From Strigops habroptila (lineage: Eukaryota; Chordata; Aves; Psittaciformes; Psittacidae), in the NCBI RefSeq assembly GCF_004027225.2, contig NC_044282.2:45910576-45974575 (forward strand): a DNA stretch of 64,000 bases, in the 5' to 3' direction. Below are positions 38,300 to 49,203 of the stretch, in pieces; within the stretch, counting starts at the first letter, position 1; each line of letters opens with the position of its first letter. Below the pieces are notes generated by a model, which was not told where the DNA came from, searched no databases, and was given only the letters and a program-made list of their open reading frames with translations. The translations under genes and the position numbers were made by a program.

Positions 38300-39735
38300 A
38301 TCAGTGTCGGGTTCGGCTCTGGTCTAGGGTTAGGCGACGATATAGGAGGACCACCAAGAGATTTTCCCCAAGGCTGGACAGTTATGAGTGGCAGGGCATG
38401 TGGGATGGTATGGGCAAGTATCTAGGCCAGTGGGCTCCTCCAGTGCTTTGGAACTTCACCACTGAACAAGTGCAAAATCGGAAAAACTAGTAAAACACTT
38501 AGACAAGGCATGCTGTTGTCCTGGTAATACCAGAGAGGGACAAACCATGGCAACATGCTGGGGCTTGGCCTACACCTACAGAGCCCTGCTCAACACTATC
38601 TGGCACCTTCAAAGGGAAAAAGATGTCTCTGGATCTGATGGCAAAGCAACAGACAATGCAGCAACTCCAACTCCAAGCACCGCAGCTACACCAACCCCAG
38701 CGACAAGTACAGCAGCTACTCAAATCCTGACAGCAACAGGCAATGCAGCTGTTGGTGCTACTCAACCCCTAAGCACAGCAGCTGCACCAACCCTGACAAC
38801 AGATACTGCAGCCACTCCAACCCCAGTGAAAGACACTGCAGCCGCTCCAACCACAGTGATAGACACTGAAGCTAAACCAGATGACCAATCCATGCCAATA
38901 TTGGTTGCCCCTGTAAGCAAGGGGAAAAGCAAACGAGAGGCACAAAGAGCAACCTGTGAAGCAAAGAAAGATGAAGACCCAATGCACTTACTACAGGGGA
39001 CAGCATCTGAACAAGAGTTATTACTACGTGAATCAGAGGAAGACAAAGAAGAACAAGAGGTGACTTCTTGACCCCAGACCTCGACCGAGCTGCGGAATAT
39101 GCGAAAAGATTTCAGCCATCTTCCAGGGGAGCACATCGTCACCTGGTTGCTCTGATGCTGGGACAATGGGGCCAACAGTCATGAACTAGAAGGTAAGGAA
39201 GCCAAGCAGCTGGGATCACTTGCTAGGGAAGGAGGAATTGACAAAGCGATTGCAAGAGAGAAGCGAGCCCTCAGCCTTTGGAGGCGGCTCCTGGCAGCTG
39301 TGAAGGAAAGGTTTCCCTACAAAGACAATATTACAGTCGCCAACTGGACCACAACAGAGAGAGGCATCCAGTCCCTGAGGGAATCAGCTGCTCTAGAGAT
39401 GATCTATCGTAGGCCGGATGCCGGGAATGCGTCCATAGATCCAGATGAAGTTGAATGTACATGACCCGTGTGGCGGAAACTTACACGGAGTGCGCCATCA
39501 TCATATGCCCACTCATTGGCATCAATGACCTGGAATGATGTAGCACCACCAACAGTGGATGAAGTGACTCATCAAACGCAAGAGTTCGAAGACAATCTCA
39601 CCCCTTCCATCATTTCAGCTGTGGAAAAACTGTCCCAGGAGTTCAAACAATTGAAAGACAATTTATCCCACCTATCCAGCTCCCCACATGTACCAACCCG
39701 TGTCTCAGCTATTAACAGAAGGCCCATGTATCCCA
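38300..39735 (+). pseudogene. endogenous retrovirus gag-like remnant
   Basis: This plus-strand stretch has the character of a retroviral gag. A tryptophan-rich N-terminal part lies near 38385-38480. A Thr/Ala/Pro repeat region follows (38644-38875), then an acidic/charged linker. The C-terminal part (39080-39720) has Trp-, Arg- and Leu-rich helices such as EHIVTWLL and LSLWRRLLAAV, and resembles gag-like proteins common in avian ERV annotation. From 38547 to about 39720 one frame is kept, broken only by three stops, all TGA (39069-39071, 39153-39155, 39462-39464). No protease or pol was recognised and no LTR flanks it. The class is probably ERVL-like but is not proven. It is a dead fossil fragment. 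Confidence 0.6.
38644..38875 (+). repeat. imperfect tandem repeat encoding Thr/Ala/Pro-rich tract
   Basis: Variants of GCAGCTACTCCAACCCCAG recur in the gag-like remnant, giving a repetitive TAATPTP-type translation. It is a low-complexity segment, and the original reading frame within it is uncertain. Confidence 0.6.
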
Positions 39736-42700
39736 CGTTGATTATTTTCTTTTTGGTGAATGCTACAAGTTCCTGCCACCCAGTCAGGAGTGGCCCACAA
39801 CTCAGGTTTCAAATGCAGTGCAAACCATGTAAATGCTACAAACCTTCATAAAATGGTGTCTGAAACTTTCTAAAATGGGTGGAGCAGCTTGTCTTTTCCT
39901 GCATGCAATGCTGGGTAACCAGTGCACCATTTTCACAATGTTTTTCCTGAATGTTTTGCTAACAGTTTTCCAAAAGCATTCACCCTGGGGTAAGCATGCT
40001 GCAGGGGTTATTTCAACTCCGAAAGTTATGAGAAACTAAAAATGGGGTCTTAAAAAGACATGTTTCAGGCAGCTTTCACCATAAATGCCACTACATATAC
40101 TGTTCAGAAGAGGTGTGGACTTGCAGAGTACATGTAATTTTTGAGGCACCGTGACTAATTTTTCAACAATAAATTTTCCCCTGCTTTAAAATCAGAATTC
40201 CATACAACCGTAACTGTGGAGCTAACACAATACCTCCACAATGAAATTTTGTAATATCTTTAACACCAGTAATTCATAAGACTGCTGTCATTATTTGTGG
40301 CCTGAAAGATATCAGGAGAAGGAGGGGGAGGAATTCCTACTGACTTGAAAGAGGTTTTTAGAACCAGCATATTATGGAGTGCAGTCCCCTTTTTCTTAAT
40401 GGCCCAATTTTGTTCAAAGAATGCTTCAAGGCATTCAAAAATGCTTTAAAAGCAGCAGATTCTCAACTACATATGTCAAGTTGCAGCCAAGAGTGAAATT
40501 TTATAGCTCATTGAAAAATAAGATCATACGATGGAAAAATCTGACACGCCCTTAATTATTGAAGCCTGAACAAAGCCATTACAACAAAACAAACTGATAA
40601 AACTCAGGAGACACAAAAGACAGGTCTGTAATAGGAAGCTGGACCAATGCTGCGTGTGCCTCGCTGCAGAGCTCTGGGGATCTTGGCTTTTTAATCAGAA
40701 TACTTGGCTTGTAGCCTCAGCAGCATGCCTTCTGCATGGCTGCATGGAAAACCAGCCCAGGATGCACTTGAACAAAAAATAGCATAGTTAAAAAAAAAAA
40801 AAAAAAAAAATCCAGTTATTTTATGCTTGCTAACAATCAAAGCCCCTGAGCCCCAGGTACCTGCAACATATGATCCTCTTACATTCTAGTGTATTAAGCA
40901 TGTTCAGTTTCTCTGTGAGCGGAAGAAGTTACAATGCATTAGTTTCAGACATAAAGAGCAAATGGGGCATAGGGGAAATAGGACTACAGTACTGTTTAGG
41001 TACTTCAGACCTGCATTTTTTCTGAGTATTGGTTACCTAATTGTCCCTGAGGAGCTGGGTTAGGGTGACTTGCTCACAGCCGCAAAAGAGAGCAGTGACA
41101 GAAAAGACAAACCTTGCTTCAGCAGTGCTGTTTTAAAGATAGAGCATTGTGTTTAAATTCTGTGCAACTGAAGGTCATATTAATCAGCTTATTTAATATT
41201 CCCCTTTTCTCTTAGAAGGGCGGTACAAAGGCACTTGTAAAAGCTGCATCTTTATGACATTTGGCAGCTTGGCAGCTTAGCCAGTGTTCTCTATAAAAAA
41301 GAAATCAAGAATCAAAAAAACCCCACCTAAAACATATCAAAATGGCTTTAAACCATCTTTTGGTTTTCCACCTTCTAATACAACCCCATACCTTCCGAAC
41401 CAACACCCCTACCCTCCACCCCGTTCTTCTAGTTCTTTACGTTTTATACGTTTCTATCACTCTAAAGCTAACCATGTTTATCTAGAGGTATAACCCCCCC
41501 TCTTAAATCCCAAACCGCATTATTTAGTGCTCTCGCTCCCTCTCGTGGCTTTACATTATCTATACAGCGACTCTAAAGGATGGCTTGGAGAACTGCAAAC
41601 GAACAGCTTCAGAAGAGACAACGTTAATCTAATGTGCTGCAGATTTCCCTTTATGCACAAGAGTGCTTGATACACTGGATTAATAGAAGGAGTAAAAGAA
41701 AATAAAAGCAACTGGCATCCCAACAGATTCAGGCACACAAATGGAGCGAGGTGGGTGGGTCTGATCTGCAGCGCTTCCCCCTTTGATGGAATTTATGGCA
41801 TGGTGCATTTTAAAGTCAAAATGCTCACATCAGCCGCGCCAGATCTGCTCCCTGTGTGGGGAAATCTGGGCAAGCAGCAGGACAGGCTGCAAGGTTCCCT
41901 CAATGAGGCTTCCAGCAGACTGTCTTGTCAGATGTTGGCCGCCCTGCAGATAAAGCCCCAGGGTCTGTAGATCTCTGAGGGAGCCTGCCAAAACCCAGAG
42001 TCAGGCCCCCGGGGTCGCTGGGGCTCTGCCCTCCCTCCCCAGGCCTTCGTGGAGGGGAACCTGACTTCCTGCATCTCCGTTCAGGCTCCCATGGTCTTTC
42101 AAGGGGAGGATTCCACAGTAGAGGAGCCACCCTCAGGCAAAATTCACTCCTCAAATTCACATTAAAAATCCTTTTTCTGAAGGTCAAAAAAGAGGATCTT
42201 AGTGTCAGGAGGCAGCACTCCTTTCTGTAGAGTGTCTGCACAGATCACCAGGGACATCAATAGGTCATATGTGCAGACAGCTGGTGATGGAAAAAGCATG
42301 CAATCTGAGATACCTGCTTCTGTCTGGGGTGGGCAGACAGCCCTTACAAAAGCAAATGTTTGACAAAAGAAAGAAGAGATATTTGCCTAAAAGAAATTAT
42401 TTTTCTTCCGTGCCCTTTTACGCTATAGAACAGATTATAAGGACAGGGACGCCTTTTGAAATTCCTTTAAATATTTCCCATACAACTCTCTTGCTTCAAA
42501 TATTTGATTTTATTATTGAAGTACTTGAAAATGAGTGCATCTTGAGGCTGTAACCCTTTTCCACTGCCTGAAACAGGGTGAGACACTTTCTCACCGGTGA
42601 CCACCACATGGGACCCGCTAGCCTGAGCCTCAACATGTGCACAGCTGATGTTAAAGACCAGGGGCTTAGTGCCCAGGGCTCTCCACATCTGAATATTAAA

Positions 42701-44122
42701 TTCCAAACCCACCATGTGGATCCTGTTAATTCCACACTGAGAAAGAATATCAGAGCTCAGAGTGATAATCTGTAACGGACCTAACCCAAAATCCCCAGCC
42801 AAAGCAGCCATGACCTCTGAAGGAGCTCAGACCCAGATCCAGACTTCTGGGATTTACCCCAGCTCCACAGGCTGTATATGCAACATTAACACAACTCCAA
42901 TCCCAGGAGACAAAAGCAAACCACAGACCTGTTGATGCCCCAGCTGCGCTTAATATATTGAAACTGGATTCGGGACTTTCCCTATCAAAACTGGTTATAC
43001 CACTGTCATGGCTGGAAGCAAGGGGCATGATTTGTTTTTCTGCTTCAGTGTGCTAGTATGTTCCTGCCTATTTTCTCCCGGATACTGCAAACCAAGGTAA
43101 AGCAAGGTTTGATATTCACTAAAAAGCTATTTCTCTGTAGGGTGGGAACTAGAACAATAAGCTTGATTACAGAAATCTTTCAAGTCCTTCCCACTGGTCA
43201 TCTCGTCTTATTTCAATACCTCCACTTCTGTTGCTATTTTCTGCTCCTTAACCTGGCAATGGGAAATGCTAAAATCACTCACCTCTCTAATTTTTCCTGA
43301 GGGATATGAACCAACACCATCTACAATATATTCATCTCTCAGTGAGTACAGCTGCTGAGGAAGAGGAAAAAACAAAAAAAACCTCTCAAACCGAGAGGTG
43401 AAACAATGGTGAGAACAAGCCTCCCCCAAAGCTTTCAAGCCTGCTGGGGGTTTTTGATATAGACCCCTCTGAGAGCAGGATTTCTCATTACTTCAGCATT
43501 TACAGTCCTGTGTGAAGTCAAGGAGAGGTATATGTATGAGAGAAATTAGACTTCAGAAGCTTCTTGAGCAGTTTCTTGGGATGGTAGGTTTGGTTTAAGA
43601 GTTCTAATCATGACCAAAACACTACTCCCATCCTTATTGCTGATGTATTCTAAAAATTGATCAACATACCTTTTTTTTTTTTGCTATCTGTCTGCCAAAG
43701 ATGACGTCAGAATCTGAATGAGGTACCTGCATTTTACATGCAGAGTGTAGACTGATCAAGGAACCCGTTACAGCAATAACACACAGCTTAAAGGTCTCCA
43801 AAAGTACCAAAGAGGAAAGGCTGAGCAGAAAGGCCATATTAAATCCTCCTCCCTGTGAGATATATTACTTACATTTGCCCAGGAATGCAACCTCATTTTG
43901 GTGATACCTTTACAGTGAAAAGACTGGCCAGCGCTCACCACTGACTTTGAGAGCACACAGATAGAAATGCTCTTCCTTTGTACAACAAAATACATCACAG
44001 GAAAACATAACCATGGGTCAGATCCTTACTCAGCCTTCAGAGGTTCAATCCCTTGTCTCTTTACTCTGGTAAGTCAGGCTAAAATAAGAGTGTTCTTGCT
44101 CTTGTAGCCCTGTGGGGAAAAG
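39736..44122. other. gene-free DNA
   Basis: No exon or confident repeat was seen. It includes an A21 tract (40790-40810) and a G-poor, C/A-rich segment (41290-41510). Overlapping minus-strand open frames at 42467-43028 have no recognised domain. Confidence 0.45.
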
Positions 44123-44127
44123 ATTAG

Positions 44128-44698
44128 TGTCCTGGGTTCAGCTATAGCAGTCATTTTTCTCCTGCTTAGTAGCTGGTGCAGTGCTGTGTTTTTTAACTTT
44201 CAGCCTGGGAACAACGCTGATAACACCGATGTTTTTAGTTGTTGCTAAGTAATGTTTATTCCAACCAAGGACTTTCTCAGTCTCATGCTTTGCCAGGGAG
44301 GAGGGGAAGCCGGGAGGAAGCAGAGACAGGACACCTGACCCAAACTAGCCAAAGGGGTATTCCATACCACAGCACGTCATGCCCAGTATATAAACCGGGG
44401 GGAGTTACCCGGAAGGCCCTGATCACTGCTCGGGTCGGGCTGGGTATCGGTCGGCGGGTGGTGAGCAATTGTATCCTCTCCCCTTGTTATTTCACTAATT
44501 GTTATCGTTGGTGGTAGCAGTAGTGGTTTTGTGTTATACCTTAGTTGCGGGACTGCTCTTATCTCAACCTGTGGGAGTTACATTCTTCCCATTCTCCTCC
44601 CCATCCCTCCGGGAGCGGGGGGAGGAAGAAGGGGGGGGGAGGGGAGTGAGCGAGCAGCTGTGTGGTTCTGAGTTACCGGCTGGGCTCAAACCACGACA
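44128..44698 (+). mobile_element. solo LTR, avian ERVL-like, with 5-bp target duplication
   Basis: A complete 571-bp LTR starts TGTCCTGG and ends CCACGACA. It is flanked by the direct repeat ATTAG (44123-44127 and 44699-44703). A 5-bp duplication is typical of ERVL-type integration. A TATA box (TATATAAA) lies at 44387-44394. It is homologous to the LTR at 8078-8694. Because both duplications border a single LTR, this is a solo LTR left by recombination, so the gag-like remnant at 38300-39735 belongs to another insertion. The G-rich run near 44620-44645 belongs to the LTR 3' region. Confidence 0.92.
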
Positions 44699-45170
44699 AT
44701 TAGGAAATCACTACCCTTATCTTTCCTTTGTGAGAGAAGTCACTCTACTAAGGGAGCACAGTGCAGGCTGAGTATGGTATGTAGTGGGGTTAGAATTCTG
44801 CTAAGTTGCGTTCAGATCTAGGAAGGCAAAACAACCTATGTGCAGCATTGTTCCATACCCACCGAAGTATCCCTTACATGTATCAGGTTATGCATGGGTC
44901 ATTTCTACCCACTGCTGAACCTATGAAAACAGCCTGGGTGGACTTCTGGGATCCGCTGACCCACGGCTGCTATTCCTTAGGGATGCACATGAAACTTCCA
45001 AGCATTTGGGAAAAAAAAAAAAAGAAATCCAATCATGTCATATAACTAAGCTCTGTATTCAGAGCCAGATTTAATTTCCTATGCCTTCCCCCTGCATGGA
45101 TGTGCACACATACACACACATGCACACGTACACATATGCATAGTTCAGGATGGGGTGCATCCAGTCCAGC

Positions 45171-45211
45171 ATCCTTGCATCTTTGCAACTTTGCAACCTT
45201 GCAATCTTGCA
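45171..45211 (+). repeat. short tandem repeat, unit about CTTTGCAA
   Basis: Imperfect units of TTGCATC/TTGCAAC are repeated about five times. Confidence 0.75.
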
Positions 45212-47900
45212 TTGGTGTGATTCTATCATAGATGATGATTTTTGAAAACAGAAATGCCTCTACCCTTTGCATTTTTGTCTTTTTTTTTTTTTCCATTGCT
45301 GATTTTGTATAGAATATTTGCAGTGCCTTTTGTGGCATGACCTTTCAGGAGGGAAATGAGTGTTCCTCTGAGCCTGCCTTTTGTTGAATATCCTCCATTT
45401 TTTCCTGTCTCATTCTTTACTACAGTACAAGCTGAGCACAGCCCCCACTGATTCCCCTGCCTCAGATTTCCCCTCTGCCCAGTGGGCTGCAAACTTGGAG
45501 CAGCTCCCAGGTTGTTTTGTTTGTGTTGGAAGACTTTTCCTGTCTTGCTTTGCCCTCCTCAAGGGGCTTTCTGCAGCCTCCTGCAATTTTGTTTGATCAG
45601 ATTTCTGGGGCACAGGCGATGTCCTGGGGGTCTGTGATCAGGGGCTGTTCTGGCTGGTGAATTTGCGTGTATGAGTGGCTGCAGACCATTTTGTTCCTCT
45701 TCTCCAGGACAGTTCTGCAGCTGCTCTTTTGTTTTGCCCTGAAAAGAACTGCCCAAAGAACTTCTTTGGAAGAGAAGATGAGAGAGATTACAGCATCTTT
45801 TGCGAAAGGAAACTGGAAGCCCAAGCAAGTACACAGACTGCACTAAACTTTCACCTGTACAGCTGGCCCCAGGAACGGGGAGAAGAGCAGAGACAGTAAA
45901 TTACCCCACTGGAGCTCATTCCCTACCTGCCACATGCTTAAACTGGGGCTTTATCTGGCTGGCTCTTTACATAACCAGTAGGTTTGCAGACATGGCATTT
46001 TTCATCATATTTCCCCTGCTTTAAAGCACATGATATGCACGGTCTCTATGGCTGAATAAAAGGTCATGACTGACCAGCTGGTAGCACAAAATGTATTTTT
46101 ACCCTAATGGCAGGGTATTCTACCTTTTGTTTCTCATTGCAATGACTGCATATTTACATAAACCCTACATCTGTTTAGTTAAATTAAGCCAGAGGGTGAT
46201 GATCTTTGTCTTTACAAAAGAGCTGATTTAATTTTATTGAACATAACTTTCCATTTAAAAGATCAAAGTCAGTGCAACCCCCTGCAGCAACAATTCAGTT
46301 CTATGTGTTTCTTCAAATATTCATATGAAGAAAATAGGGGAACTGGGACTCAGAAAGCTAGTGAATTTTAACAGACATGTAGCAATTATTCATTCCTAAA
46401 AAAAAAAAAAAAAAGAAAAAAAGGAAAGAAAAATGAAAACTCTTTGGGGCCTTTGTTTATCCTGGGCTTGATGAGAGATATTTTTCCTTCCATCAAAGTC
46501 TCAAAGTCCCATAGAGTGTCCTGACTATCTTGCCTCTGAAACTGTCAGGAACTGATAGTAGAGGCAGCATGCACATTTTTAGGCAAATTTCTAGAAGATC
46601 GTAAATGCTATGGGGAAAAGACACAAAATAAGTAACAGCGAAGAAAACTGGTGAAGACCTGGCCTCTCTAGCTGTCATGTGTTAGTTCAGGCACTTTGCA
46701 CAGTGAATGCCAGTTTGTATATAAAGCTGCTTGTTATCTGTACTGAAAATAAAGGTAAAAATCGTGACTAGGAAACTGTATCTGTAATAGAGATAGACAT
46801 TTCATGTCTTCTGAAAGAGCCTGTGTGTCACCTCCTAGCATCTGACTTCAGGGAATTACTCTTTGTTTTGCAAACTTTTAATTTTGGGAGAGGAAAGGTT
46901 GAACACCAGCCTTACCTTTCACTGCTGAAATTTGGTATTTGCTTACAAGTTGCTTCCTCACCTCTCCAGCTGACAGCAGCAATTACTACTCAAACACTGG
47001 GTGAGCACTGTGGCTACATCCCATGCTACAGCAGGATACGGCCAAGTATGCACTAAAATCCACTCTTCCTGGCTCCCATCCTGCAGTTAACCCCTGCAGG
47101 CAATGTGGGAATATGGGCCAAAAAGAGCATGTCCCAGGCTAGCTCTCAATCAGGACACTGAGGAAACTGGACCCAAAATCTGTTTTGGCTCCAAGAAAAC
47201 TTTTCAAAGAGGTACATATTGCTCCCACATTACGTCTATGTAATACATCCTCATTAGCATTTCAGCTTGGATTAGAATGTACTTTTGGAGTGTTCCTCCT
47301 GACCACCCCTCCTCACTGCAGTTTGCTTTACATTATGGAGCAGTCCTGGCATCTGTGAACTGGACTCCATCCAGACAAAGCTAACCCAAAAGATCTTGTG
47401 TAGGAGCACACTTACTGCACTACAGCCGCTAACACGAGACCAGTCAATGTGATCAGATTAGAGCTGGTATGAAATAAATCTCTGAAGTACACAGAGGGCA
47501 CTTGAGAGTGCCCTGCGCGGGCTCCTCTGTGCTGCAGATTTGCCCTACTTGTTCCAGGCCACCTGCTAATGTATACACAGCCCAAAGAAGCAGCACTGCT
47601 GCTTTCTAACCCTCTCACTGCTTAAATGGGTGAATACTGCCATTTTAGGCACCATATGGTATCCCTGCAGGCCTCCAGCTGCCACTCTGCAGATCAACAG
47701 CTCAACCAAATGTCTCGTGTCATATCTGGCAGCCCCACGCAGGCATCACAGATACCTTAGGGACACAAACTGGCTGTGGATGTCTATGTTTAGGCAACTG
47801 AATACCATTTTATTTAAGTATCTATTCCCCTCTAGACCAAAAAAAATGGAAGCAAATGAAGTTAAAAATGATAATAAGGTGCTTGAAATACTATGGTGGG

Positions 47901-47967
47901 TAAAATAAAATAAAATAAAATAAAATTAAATTAAATTAAATTAAATTAAATTAAATTAAATTAAATT
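47901..47967 (+). repeat. compound pentanucleotide microsatellite
   Basis: Five TAAAA units change into about nine TTAAA/TAAAT units without a gap. This suggests that one point-mutated unit was then amplified. Confidence 0.95.
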
Positions 47968-49203
47968 CTTATAGAAGTCTGTCTCTAAAACCCTTGGAGA
48001 CTTTTCTTAATAACTAAAATGTACGCAAGGCCTAATTGAGGCCAATATATGTGTTATTTTGTCCTTCAAGAAACACCTGAACTTTACAAACAGCATTTAT
48101 TGTTCAGTGAAGGCTGGATTCACTGAATTCACAGAACTATTAAGAAGCTCAGAATTAAGTTTCTGTGTGTGTGCTTTACTGGTCTAACACCCCGGATGTT
48201 CTGAGGACTGTAGCACCAGGATCTTTGCAGGATCATGTCTTAAAACTAGGTCTGTACTAGCAAATTAGTAAGTTGTCAAATTGCTAAATTTGCTGGGGTC
48301 ATAATAAAAGAAACAGGCTTTGGCATGTCCTCTGCCCTGAAGATGACTGACAGACAGCCGCCTTCATCTGTGTTAGCAAATGCCTGTCCTCCAGAATGGG
48401 CTGCCCACAGGTGAGCAGGGATGGATGCTCCAGAGGCTGGCCACGTTCAGGACTGTGTGGCAGAGGCTGATGGCCACCAGCCAGCAGTGTGTCATGGGCT
48501 AACCTCCGGGTCTTACACAACAGTCACACTCCAAAGCCTCAGAAAAACAAGTTTTATCTACCAAGGAACAGGCTAAGTTTCTGAATCTGCGTGGAAATAT
48601 TTGGAGCTTCATGTCTTCTGAGCATTGAAACCAAAATCCTGACCTCTTGTGGCCGTCAAACTGTCCAGCGAAAGTTTCTAACACATGAAGCAGGGGATGC
48701 TCTTGCTGGGTGTGCAAAGGCCAGCATTCATGTATTCCTACTGCTCCTCCCCCAGATCTGCCTGCGTTTCAGCAGCCAGTGACAAACCTCACATTTGCTA
48801 TAAATGTAAATTAAAGTAATAGTGCAGTCTTTTTTGACACTGTTGACAAAAATGGGGCAGAAATGCCACAGAAATGGGAAGCAAGGGAGTGATTATACAC
48901 ATTATTATCCTGCCTGTGGCGCACAACCTCTTGCAGACTTTTAATTCTTACAAAGACATGAGATAGGGAACATTGGTTTGGTCTGCCTTGCTTTGCTGTT
49001 CTGTTAGTCTGACTAAGTAGCTTTGGATTAAAGAAAAACAGGAACTATGAATATATACTGCCTGTTTAATAGTAATTAATAGTGTCTGATGCCACTCTAT
49101 ATATAGAATCATAGAATCATAGACTCATAGAATCGTAAGGGTTGGAAAGGACCTTAAGATCATCTAGTTCCAACCCCCCTGCCATGGGCAGGGACACCTT
49201 GCC

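Larger units (their letters stand above)
44704..49104. other. gene-free DNA with simple repeats
   Basis: No exon was recognised. Simple repeats include a CA-rich tract (about 45106-45140), a TTGCAAC-type short tandem repeat (45171-45211), an interrupted A-rich run (46399-46424) and a pentanucleotide satellite (47901-47967). Confidence 0.5.

Noticed and set aside
38644-38875. CRISPR-like or regulatory array from the regular repeats
   Set aside because: The repeats are imperfect, without spacers, and sit inside a gag-like coding remnant in a bird genome.
41284-41493. Nuclear mitochondrial insertion
   Set aside because: The base skew is suggestive, but no mitochondrial protein, tRNA or rRNA segment could be recognised.
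42467-43028. Two overlapping minus-strand open frames (114 and 92 codons) as a gene
   Set aside because: No domain, no splice logic and different frames; they look like chance.
38300-44698. One partial provirus running from the gag-like remnant to the LTR at 44128
   Set aside because: The LTR has matching 5-bp duplications on both of its own sides, so it is a solo LTR, and no pol was recognised between.
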